In this document: positions 1 through 6,855 of the stretch, piece by piece
Position numbering within the stretch: the stretch's first letter is position 1
Layout of the letters: the number at the start of each line of letters is the position of its first letter
Source of the DNA: JACVRW01 sp034664105
GTDB taxonomy: Bacteria > Actinomycetota > Thermoleophilia > Solirubrobacterales > Thermoleophilaceae
Length of the DNA: 23,588 nt
Assembly: GCA_034664105.1 (NCBI GenBank)
Contig: JAXDIH010000188.1
Coordinates: 1-23,588, forward strand
Direction: 5' to 3'
Translations under genes and position numbers: made by a program
Notes under the pieces: generated by a model
What the model was told of the DNA's origin: nothing
What the model saw: the letters and a program-made list of their open reading frames with translations, nothing else
Databases searched by the model: none

Positions 1-1486
1 CGGGGTGCACGCGCGCGATCTCCGCGTGCAGCGCGTGGGCGACCGCGCGGTAGGCGGGATGCCCCTCGCGGCCGGACCGCAGCTCGATCAGGTGCATGGC
101 CTCGCGCGCGTTCATGTCGAGCACGTAACGGATCCGGTAGCCGAGGCAGAGCGCGTAGGGAGCCAGCTCCGGGTGACCGGCCTCCACGATGCGCGCGTAC
201 TCGGCGCGCGAGCGCTCGAGCGCCCCCCGGTAGAGGTCGGCGACGCCGGCCTGCTCCAGCTCCTCCGGCACGCCGGCGCCCAGCTCCGGGCCGAGCGTCT
301 GCCACTGGACGGTGAGCATGCGGTGGCGCTGCAGGTCGCGGAAGGCGCCGTAGTCGGAGACCACCTCGAACCGGTAGCGCAGCGCCTCGAAGCCGCGCCC
401 CGGCCGGTGCCGACGGTTGCGGCGCTCGCCGACCAGCTCGGCCAGCATCGCCGCGCGCTCGTCGGGCGGCAGCGCCCTCACGGCGCTGCGCGCCTCCTCC
501 TCGGAGGTGCCGGCCGCCTCGAACAGGAGCGCCGCCAGCAGGCCCTCCTCGTCGCCGTCCACCGACAGCAGCCGCACCACCGGTCCGGACGGCTCGTCGC
601 GCCGGGTGCGGTCGAGGCCCAGGCGCCGGGCCCAGCGGTCGGCCGCCTGGGAGCGCTCGGTCAGGTACGAGATCCACTCGCCGCCGCGCTCGGGCCGCTC
701 CACCCGCGCCACGAAGCTCGGCATCACGGCCTTGAGCTCGCTCAGGATCATGTCCGCGTAGTCGCGCGCCTCGGGCAGCGGCGAGGAGTACAGGCGCAGC
801 AGCAGCTGCTCGTAGGCCTGGCCCGAGGCGAACATCCCGACGTGCGACAGCGAGGCGGCGGGCAGCAGCCCGCGCAGCAGGTCCAGCGCCTTCGCCCGCA
901 GCGCCCGCCGGTGGGCGGCCTCGGGCTCGCCCTCGGGGCGCGGGAAGCGCTCCGCGGCCCACGCCTCAACGCGTGGCAGCGACTCCGAGTAGGTGCGGAA
1001 CAGGAGGTCCATCGCCGCCTCGTACTCCGGCCCGAGCGCGGCGTGGCGCCAGTAGCGGTACCCGAGCCCCTCGCCGACCGGGGTGTCGTAGGGGATGTAG
1101 CGCGTGGACTGCTCGAGGTAGGCGGCCAGCCGGCCGCGCTGGAGCAGCTTGGTCATCACGTTCGAGACCCACTCGCAGGCGATGTGCGCGCCCCCGAGCT
1201 GAGCGACCGAATCGTCGCCGAAGCCGAGGAAGATGCGCTCGTAGAGCTGCCGGGCGCGCTCGCCCTCCTCGCCGTCGAACGCGGGCTGCTGGCCGCCCTC
1301 CGCGGCGAACTCGTCGAGGTAGAGCCGGCGCAGCGTTCCCTGGTAGCGCGAGTAGCGGGCGTACATGGCGCCCTTGACGGTCTCGGGCAGCCCGATCAGC
1401 GCGAACACGGGCCGGTCGAGATTGCTGAAGTGGGGTCTGAGCGCCGCGCGCTCGGCCTCCGTGAAGGTCTCGACGGGGTAGTCCAT
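1..1486 (-). CDS. thyX: ThyX-like FAD-dependent thymidylate synthase, tandem-domain form (3' end cut by window)
   Basis: The frame read leftward from ATG 1486 stays open to base 2, giving 495 residues with no stop before the window edge. Two ThyX-like halves are visible. The N-terminal half has a GDDSVAQL segment (res 90-97, compare GHxSVxEH of ThyX) and RGRLAAYLEQSTRY (117-130), matching the RHRxxSxNxxSxRY signature only at R.R and S.RY. The C-terminal half has RHR at 387-389 in LQRHRMLTVQWQ, then a closing segment MNAREAMHLIELRSG typical of the ThyX C-terminus. Canonical ThyX has about 220-250 residues and makes dTMP from dUMP with FAD and methylenetetrahydrofolate, so this is a duplicated long form. 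Each half keeps a different part of the signature. Family assignment is strong; catalytic activity is inferred. No clear Shine-Dalgarno precedes the ATG; a TAGCCT about 13 bp upstream could serve a short-leader transcript. Confidence 0.85.
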   Translation of the reverse strand, partial: MDYPVETFTEAERAALRPHFSNLDRPVFALIGLPETVKGAMYARYSRYQGTLRRLYLDEFAAEGGQQPAFDGEEGERARQLYERIFLGFGDDSVAQLGGAHIACEWVSNVMTKLLQRGRLAAYLEQSTRYIPYDTPVGEGLGYRYWRHAALGPEYEAAMDLLFRTYSESLPRVEAWAAERFPRPEGEPEAAHRRALRAKALDLLRGLLPAASLSHVGMFASGQAYEQLLLRLYSSPLPEARDYADMILSELKAVMPSFVARVERPERGGEWISYLTERSQAADRWARRLGLDRTRRDEPSGPVVRLLSVDGDEEGLLAALLFEAAGTSEEEARSAVRALPPDERAAMLAELVGERRNRRHRPGRGFEALRYRFEVVSDYGAFRDLQRHRMLTVQWQTLGPELGAGVPEELEQAGVADLYRGALERSRAEYARIVEAGHPELAPYALCLGYRIRYVLDMNAREAMHLIELRSGREGHPAYRAVAHALHAEIARVHP

Positions 1487-1522
1487 AGGGGGCGGGTCAG
1501 GCTACCCCTCTACGAGGCGGAA

Positions 1523-1544
1523 CGGGCGGCCCGTCGGCCGCCCG
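1523..1544 (-). terminator. GC-rich hairpin downstream of the secreted-protein gene
   Basis: CGGGCGGCC - CGTC - GGCCGCCCG is a perfect 9-bp stem with a 4-base loop. It lies 28 bp past the stop of the gene ending at 1573 and before the ThyX-like start. On the minus strand it is not followed by a T-run, so an intrinsic terminator is only plausible; it could also shape the 5' region of the downstream gene. Confidence 0.4.
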
Positions 1545-1572
1545 CTCGCATCCCCCCAGATGACGCCGAGCG

Positions 1573-2289
1573 TCAGTCGACCACGGTCACCCGCGACTCG
1601 GCGCTTCCCAGCGGCGCCCCAGCCGACACGGCCTGGGCGCCGGCGAGCTTGTTGAGCAGCCGGGCGGCCTGACCGCTGAGCTTCAGGTCGGCCGACAGCA
1701 GCGCGCTGTTGTAGCCCAGCTCCTTGCGCAGCTTGGTCAGCCGCGCCAAGACGATCACGCGACCGCCGCTGCAGTAGTTCCGCACCGCGCGCAGCAGGTG
1801 GCGGGTGCCCTTCGGGTGGTTGGCCGCCACGCGCCGGGCGCGCTTGCCCGCGCGCGGGTGCTCGAGCGCGAAGCGGTGCAGCGCCTGACGCAGGTGCCCG
1901 CAGCCGCCGCGCAGCCCGGGGATCTGAGCCAGCAGCACAGCGCCGGCGCCGCGAATGCGCACGGCGACGAAGCGCTGGAGCACGGCCGAGCGCTCGCCCT
2001 TGGTGAACTTCAGGCCGCCCGCGTGGGCGAGCAGGCCGTTGAAGGTCTTGGTGTTGCCGAAGCCGGCGGCGATCGGGAAGACGAACGCGCCGTCCTCGGC
2101 GATGCCCTTGCCCGTGGGGGCGACGGAGACGCCGTTGTTCGCGAGGAACTGCGCCGCCTCGGTGGAGGGTGTGACCGTCGTGGTGCCGGTCAGCTCGACC
2201 ACCTTCGCCTGCGCGCCCGCGGCGGCGATCAGCAGCAGTGCGGCGGAGGCGACGAGCGCCGAGAGCATCTGGCGGGATCTCAGTGTCAT
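1573..2289 (-). CDS. Secreted HtaA-like domain protein with basic Cys-containing insert
   Basis: A 238-residue protein starting at ATG 2289. Residues 1-28 form a Sec signal peptide (basic MTLRSR, hydrophobic 9-24, AQA cleavage site). The mature part begins with TTTVTPSTEAAQFLANNGVSV, then a Gly/Phe-rich stretch and GLLAHAGGLKF (85-95). Near the end are LSADLKLSGQAARLLNKLAG (198-217) and APLGSAESRVTV. This order resembles the HtaA-like beta domains of secreted actinobacterial proteins (HtaA itself binds haem), with a strand pair, an H.GGL motif and an 'L.A....LNK' end. Between the two halves sits an Arg/His-rich stretch (res 112-177) with two Cys, C130 and C173, that could form a disulphide. 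It lies 41 bp downstream of the PhoD gene on the same strand. Ligand and role are unknown; the family call is from pattern memory. Confidence 0.7.
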   Translation of the reverse strand: MTLRSRQMLSALVASAALLLIAAAGAQAKVVELTGTTTVTPSTEAAQFLANNGVSVAPTGKGIAEDGAFVFPIAAGFGNTKTFNGLLAHAGGLKFTKGERSAVLQRFVAVRIRGAGAVLLAQIPGLRGGCGHLRQALHRFALEHPRAGKRARRVAANHPKGTRHLLRAVRNYCSGGRVIVLARLTKLRKELGYNSALLSADLKLSGQAARLLNKLAGAQAVSAGAPLGSAESRVTVVD

Positions 2290-2330
2290 AACGGTGGTGT
2301 CAACAAGCCCGCCGCGCCAGAGTTGCGCAC

Positions 2331-3986
2331 TCAGGCGAGCTTGCGGTCGAGCACCTCTTCGAGGCGCGCCGAGGTGGCGTCGACGGGCACGGCCTTGTCC
2401 AGCCGCATCTCGATCGCGCGGCCGTCGATGCGCAGCGTCGCCACCTGGTTGTCGAACCACGGGCCGTCGCCCACCATGCGCCAGCGCACATCGGGGTCGT
2501 CCACGCCCGCGGCGGCGGCCAGCGCGCGCGCGACGAGCGCAAAAGGGCGCGACATGCCCAGCCTGATCACCCGCCGCTCGCGCTCCTCCAGCGGGTTGCG
2601 GTACGGCGAGCAGACCGCTTGGAACACGTGCGAGCGCACGCCGGCATCGGCGCGGAAGGCGACCTCGCAGAGGTAGGCGTGATGCACGTCGCCGGAGAGC
2701 ACCACCACCGACGCCGGCGCCGGGCCGCGCTCGCCGGCCGCGACCGAGCGCAGCAGCTCGGTCAGGCGCGCGAACGACTCCTGGAACGCGGCCCAGTGCT
2801 CCATGTCGACCGCCTGGCGCAGCCGCTCGCCGAGCGGGGCGAATGCCTTGCCCCAGGCACCGCCGGCCACGGCCTCGCTCCACGCCTCCGCGTAGTGCAT
2901 GCCGCGCCCGAGCAGCCAGGGCAGCGACGTGGCCACGAGCAGGTGGTCGAAGTCGCCGGTGAAGTGCTCTTCGACCCACTTCCACTCGCTGTCGTCGAGC
3001 ATCGAGCGGCTGCCCTCCTCGAGCACCCGCCCGGCGCGCGAGTCGATCACCACCAGCCGCGTGCGTCCGAGGTCGCGGCAGTAGCTCCAGCGGGTGCCGG
3101 CGTTGGATCGGTCCGCCTCGGCCGCGAACCGCTCCAGGATCGGCCAGCCGTCGTCGGCCTCCCTTACGCGCCGCAGCAGCTCGTCGTCGGCGTGGTGGCC
3201 GGGCTCGAGGTTCCCCAGGTGCTGGTAGACCCAGTACGAGGCCAGCGCCCCGACGATGTGGTCGTCCCACCAGTCCGTGGCGCGCATCTCCTTCAGCCAG
3301 GCCGCGGAGATGTTCCAGTCGTCGTGGACGTCGTGGTCGTCGAAGATCATCGCCGTCGAGAGGGTCGACAGCAGCCAGCGGATCGTCGGGTCGCTCCAGC
3401 TCTCGCGGTAGAGCCGCGTGTACTCCTCGTAGTCGAGCACGCGCTCCCCTGGCGGGTCGTTGACATCGCGGCGGGTCTCCAGGAACGACCGGGTGCCGGG
3501 GGACACCTCGTCGGCGTAGACCTGATCGCCGATCATCAGCAGCACGTCCGGCCAGCGCTCGCGCGGCTCGTTGCGCATCCGCTGCGCGAGCGTGTGCAGC
3601 GCGTCGATCTCGCGGCCGCGTTCGTCCTCGTCCTTGCGCAGGGAGTAGGGCGCCTCGTGCGGCGCCGCCACGCGGCACGACCCGAACACCACCTGGAGGT
3701 CGCCCTCCTTGGGGTAGGTGTGGAAGGCGCTGGCGGGGAAGCCGTCCGCGACCGGCCACACCGGGTCGCGGTCGAGGCGCACCTCGTACTCGTGCCAGGT
3801 GCCCGGCGCGAGACCCTGGCAGTGGACCAGCGCGTAGTGGTGACCGGCCACCTGAAAGGTGCGCTCGCGGGTCCCCAGCACCTCGACCTCACAGGCGGCG
3901 TCGGTCTCGACCCAGATCACCGCGTCGGTCTCTCCGACGTAACGCAAAAGTGGGCCGAGCACCAAGTTGGGCACCCGCGGAAGCAT
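2331..3986 (-). CDS. phoD: PhoD-type alkaline phosphatase / metallophosphoesterase (no signal peptide)
   Basis: A 551-residue protein. The frame is open further upstream, but ATG 3986 (MLPRVPNLVLG) is the likely start, since longer forms would overlap the divergent gene deeply. Residues 10-80 are a small beta domain (RYVGETDAVIWVETD) like the N-terminal domain of cytoplasmic PhoD-like enzymes. The catalytic domain shows FGSCR (101-105), MIGDQVYADE (151-160), IFDDHDVHDDW (214-224) and LSGDVHHAYL (430-439), the metal-binding Asp/His blocks of the PhoD metallophosphatase fold. PhoD enzymes release phosphate from mono- or diesters, usually outside the cell after Tat export. Here there is no signal peptide, so an intracellular substrate is likely. 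It is head to head with the proline dehydrogenase and followed on its own strand by the HtaA-like gene. The exact substrate cannot be read from sequence. Confidence 0.88.
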   Translation of the reverse strand: MLPRVPNLVLGPLLRYVGETDAVIWVETDAACEVEVLGTRERTFQVAGHHYALVHCQGLAPGTWHEYEVRLDRDPVWPVADGFPASAFHTYPKEGDLQVVFGSCRVAAPHEAPYSLRKDEDERGREIDALHTLAQRMRNEPRERWPDVLLMIGDQVYADEVSPGTRSFLETRRDVNDPPGERVLDYEEYTRLYRESWSDPTIRWLLSTLSTAMIFDDHDVHDDWNISAAWLKEMRATDWWDDHIVGALASYWVYQHLGNLEPGHHADDELLRRVREADDGWPILERFAAEADRSNAGTRWSYCRDLGRTRLVVIDSRAGRVLEEGSRSMLDDSEWKWVEEHFTGDFDHLLVATSLPWLLGRGMHYAEAWSEAVAGGAWGKAFAPLGERLRQAVDMEHWAAFQESFARLTELLRSVAAGERGPAPASVVVLSGDVHHAYLCEVAFRADAGVRSHVFQAVCSPYRNPLEERERRVIRLGMSRPFALVARALAAAAGVDDPDVRWRMVGDGPWFDNQVATLRIDGRAIEMRLDKAVPVDATSARLEEVLDRKLA

Positions 3987-3999
3987 ATGGTTCGAGTTG

Positions 4000-5325
4000 G
4001 TGGAGGCGGAGCTGCACAGGGTCGGCCGCTCGATCCACGCGGCCTTCCCGACGAGGTCGCGCCACCCGCTGCGGGCGCTCGACGTCAAGGCCATGGAGGT
4101 GGCGGGGGGAGACCAGGAGCTGCGCGCCGCGTTGTTCCGCTTTGTGGACGTGACGCCCGCCTGCACGAGCCTGGACGACCTGGCTCGCCACCTGGCCGCC
4201 TACCTGGACGAGGTGGACGATCAGCCACCGCCGATCGCGGCCGCCATGCGGATGTCCGGCACGAAGGCGGGGCGCACGGCGCTGGGCGCGGCGGCGGCCG
4301 CGGGCGTGCGCCACATGGCGCATCGCTTCATCGTGGGCGAGTCGCCGCAGGCGGCGCTGCGCCACATCCGCCACCTGTGGGAGCACGGCGCGGCGGTCTC
4401 GCTCGACCTGCTCGGAGAGGCGACGGTGACCCAGGCCGAGGCGGATCGCTACGCGGCGCGCTGCCTCGACGCCCTGGAGACGCTCGCCGAGGCGGCGCCG
4501 AGCTGGCCCGACCGGCCGCTGCTGGAGCGCGACTCGCTCGGCCCGCTGGCGCGGGTGAACGTGTCGGTGAAGGTGTCCGCCCTGAGCCCGCTGCTGCGGC
4601 CCGAGGCGCCCGAGGTCGGGCGCGACGACGCCGCCCGCCGCATGCGCCCGCTGCTGCTGCGAGCCAAGGAGCTGGGAGCGCACCTGCACATCGACATGGA
4701 GTCCGTGGACACGCTCGAGGCCACGATGCAGCTGCTCTTCGACGTGCTCGACGATCCGGAGCTGCACGACGGTCCCTCGACGGGGATCGTCCTCCAGGCC
4801 TACCTGCGCGAGTCGCCCGAGCAGCTCGAGCAGGTGATCGCCTGGGCGCAATCGTCGCGGCGCGAGCAGCCGCTGGTGGTGCGGCTGGTCAAGGGCGCCT
4901 ACTGGGACCACGAGGTGGTGGAGGCGCGCCAGCACGGCTGGACGCCGCCGGTCTTCGAGCACAAGGCCGAGTCGGACCGCAACTTCGAGCGGCTCACGCG
5001 GCGGCTGCTGGAGGGCTGGCCGCACGTGCGCCCGGCGATCGCATCGCACAACCTCCGCTCGGTGGCCCACGCGGTGGCCGCCAACCGGGCCGCCGGGCGC
5101 GCCGACGGGGACCTGGAGCTGCAGGTGCTGCGCGGGCTGGGCGACGACCTGGCCGCTGCGCTCGCCGACCAGGACATGCGGGTGCGCATCTACTGCCCGG
5201 TGGGCGACATGATGGCGGGCATGGCCTACCTGGTCCGCCGGCTGCTCGAGAACACGGCCAACGAGTCGTTCCTCAGCGATCTGCAGCGCGGCGTGCCCGT
5301 GGACGAGCTGCTGGCGGCGCCGTGA
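4000..5325 (+). CDS. Proline dehydrogenase (PutA-type ProDH domain, stand-alone)
   Basis: This FAD enzyme oxidises proline to pyrroline-5-carboxylate and passes electrons to quinone. From GTG 4000 it has 441 residues. Blocks seen: VSVKVSALSPLL (K191), HLHIDMES (D232), LRESPEQLEQVIAWA, VRLVKGAYWDHE (K298), ASHNLRSVAHA, then YCPVGDMMAG and YLVRRLLENTANESFL with the substrate-carboxylate arginine pair (R413/R414). These match the ProDH half of PutA closely, but the frame stops right after the barrel, so the P5C dehydrogenase half is absent. Start choice: the frame extends to TTG 3967, but the extra codons include gga and ata, unlike the GC-rich third positions elsewhere, and would overlap the divergent phosphatase start. 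A TATGGT box 8 bp before GTG 4000 would fit a leaderless start. ATG 4093 is a later alternative. Confidence 0.92.
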   Translation: MEAELHRVGRSIHAAFPTRSRHPLRALDVKAMEVAGGDQELRAALFRFVDVTPACTSLDDLARHLAAYLDEVDDQPPPIAAAMRMSGTKAGRTALGAAAAAGVRHMAHRFIVGESPQAALRHIRHLWEHGAAVSLDLLGEATVTQAEADRYAARCLDALETLAEAAPSWPDRPLLERDSLGPLARVNVSVKVSALSPLLRPEAPEVGRDDAARRMRPLLLRAKELGAHLHIDMESVDTLEATMQLLFDVLDDPELHDGPSTGIVLQAYLRESPEQLEQVIAWAQSSRREQPLVVRLVKGAYWDHEVVEARQHGWTPPVFEHKAESDRNFERLTRRLLEGWPHVRPAIASHNLRSVAHAVAANRAAGRADGDLELQVLRGLGDDLAAALADQDMRVRIYCPVGDMMAGMAYLVRRLLENTANESFLSDLQRGVPVDELLAAP

Positions 5326-5362
5326 GCAGAGGCGGCCCGGCGACTTTGTACCCTGTGCGCGC

Positions 5363-6805
5363 GTGAGCGCGCCCGCCTTCGACCTGCAATCGCACTCGCT
5401 GCACTCGGACGGCGTGCTTTCCGCCGGCCAGGTTGTCGAGAACGCCGCCGGAGCCGGCGTGCGCCTGCTTGCCCTGTCCGACCACGACACCGTGGACGGC
5501 GTGGACGAGGCGCTCGCCTCGGGCGCCCTGCACGGCGTGCGCGTGGTTCCCGCCACGGAGATCTCGGCCGTCGACGGCCCGTACGAGGACCTGCACGTGC
5601 TGGGCTACGGGATCGACCACCGCAGCCGCCTGCTCGGAGAGCGGCTGCGCGAGGCCCGCCTGGACCGCGAGCGGCGCGCCGACGCCATGGCCGCGCGCCT
5701 GCGCGAGCTGGGGTTCGAGGTCGACCCGGAGCCGATCGAGGCACGCAAGGCAGCCGGCAAGCCGGTCGGGCGCCCGCACCTGGCCGCGGCCGTGCTCGCC
5801 CATCCGGCCAACCTCGAGCGGCTCGCCGCCGAGGGGCACGACGACGTCTCCTCGTTCATCCCCGCGTACCTGATCCAGGGCAGGCCGGGCTACGTGGCCC
5901 GCAGCCACCCGACCGTCGAGGAGGCGATCGGCTGGATTCACGACGCCGCCGGCGTGGCCGTATGGGCGCACCCGTTCTGGGACATCGAGGACGAGCGGGA
6001 GGTGCTGGAGGCGATCGGCCGCTACCGCGCGGCCGGGCTGGACGGGGTGGAGGCCTTCTACACCACGCACAGCGAGGAGCAGGCGCTGCTGCTGGCCGAT
6101 CGATGTGCGGAGCTCGACCTGCTCACCACCGGGTCCTCCGACTACCACGGACCCGATCACAGGCTGTTCAGCTCGTTCCGCGCCTTCGACCTGTACGGGC
6201 GCGAGCCCAACCTCGGCCCGATCGCGTACGGCACGCTGGCCGCGCCGGCGCGGGGGATGGACGGCCTGTGCGTCTGGCTCACGGGGCTGTCCGGATCGGG
6301 CAAGTCGACGATCGGCAGGATGGCCGCCGGCCAGCTGCGCGACCTGGGGCACCGGGTGGAGGTGCTGGACGGCGACGACGTGCGGCAGAACCTGAGCGCC
6401 GACCTGGGCTTCTCGCGCGCGGACCGCGACGAGAACGTCAACCGCCTGGCCTGGGTCTCGGACCTGCTCAGCCGCAACGGCGTGATCACCTTCGTGGCGG
6501 CGGTGTCGCCGTTCCGCGAGCCGCGCTGCGCGGCCCGCGCGCGGATGGGCAAGCGCTTCCTGGAGGTCTACGTGCGGGCGTCGGTGGAGGAGTGCGAGCG
6601 CCGCGACGTGAAGGGCCTCTACCAGCGGGCCCGCTCGGGCCAGATCGAGTCTTTCACCGGGGTCTCGGACCCCTACGAGGAGCCGCTCTCGCCCGAGCTG
6701 CTGATCGACACGGAGCAGGAAGACGCCGAGCAGTCGGCCGCCAGGCTGGTGGCGCTGGTGGAGGAGCGGCTGACACAGGCAGCACCGGTGGGCGCAACCG
6801 CTTAG
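5363..6805 (+). CDS. cysC: PHP-domain phosphoesterase fused to adenylylsulfate (APS) kinase
   Basis: One continuous 480-residue frame from GTG 5363. Residues 5-275 are a YciV/TrpH-like PHP domain: DLQSHSLHSDG (7-17), LALSDHDTVDG (36-46), ATEIS (64-68), GRPH (136-139), AHPF (202-205) and GSSDYHG (257-263). The first metal His of the usual DLHxH is Gln9. Residues 300-470 are a complete APS kinase: P-loop GLSGSGKST (308-316), DGDDVRQNL, LGFSRADRDEN, VSPFREPR with the active-site Ser382, and FTGVSDPYEEP. APS kinase makes PAPS from APS and ATP. Some PHP enzymes of the YciV/Cv1693 type remove the 3' phosphate of pAp, the by-product of PAPS use. An in-frame ATG at 6257 (M299), right before the kinase, could give a separate CysC. 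It follows the proline dehydrogenase by 37 bp; TACCCT 8 bp before the GTG suggests a possible leaderless promoter. Domain calls are firm; coupled function is inference. Confidence 0.93.
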   Translation: MSAPAFDLQSHSLHSDGVLSAGQVVENAAGAGVRLLALSDHDTVDGVDEALASGALHGVRVVPATEISAVDGPYEDLHVLGYGIDHRSRLLGERLREARLDRERRADAMAARLRELGFEVDPEPIEARKAAGKPVGRPHLAAAVLAHPANLERLAAEGHDDVSSFIPAYLIQGRPGYVARSHPTVEEAIGWIHDAAGVAVWAHPFWDIEDEREVLEAIGRYRAAGLDGVEAFYTTHSEEQALLLADRCAELDLLTTGSSDYHGPDHRLFSSFRAFDLYGREPNLGPIAYGTLAAPARGMDGLCVWLTGLSGSGKSTIGRMAAGQLRDLGHRVEVLDGDDVRQNLSADLGFSRADRDENVNRLAWVSDLLSRNGVITFVAAVSPFREPRCAARARMGKRFLEVYVRASVEECERRDVKGLYQRARSGQIESFTGVSDPYEEPLSPELLIDTEQEDAEQSAARLVALVEERLTQAAPVGATA

Positions 6806-6855
6806 GCTGGGCGCACCGGTGAAGCGGGCGCACGCTGTGTCGCGGGCGCGAAGCC

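Noticed and set aside
2290..2330. TTGACA-like box just upstream of the secreted-protein gene.
   Set aside because: No suitable -10 box follows at 16-18 bp; any such box would lie inside the coding region. Not enough for a promoter call.
2619..5366. Very long open frame on the plus strand, and similar long frames opposite other genes (e.g. 5-1672, 5273-8659, 16951-18264, 19790-21664).
   Set aside because: Their translations are Arg/Ala/Gly/Pro- or His/Gln-rich without domains, and each is the antisense or shifted frame of a well-supported gene. High GC removes stops in these frames.
6806..6855. Short GGGC...GCCC hairpin and repeated GGGCGCA words between the convergent PHP-APS kinase and MFS genes.
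   Set aside because: The stem is only 4 bp and such words occur by chance in this base composition.
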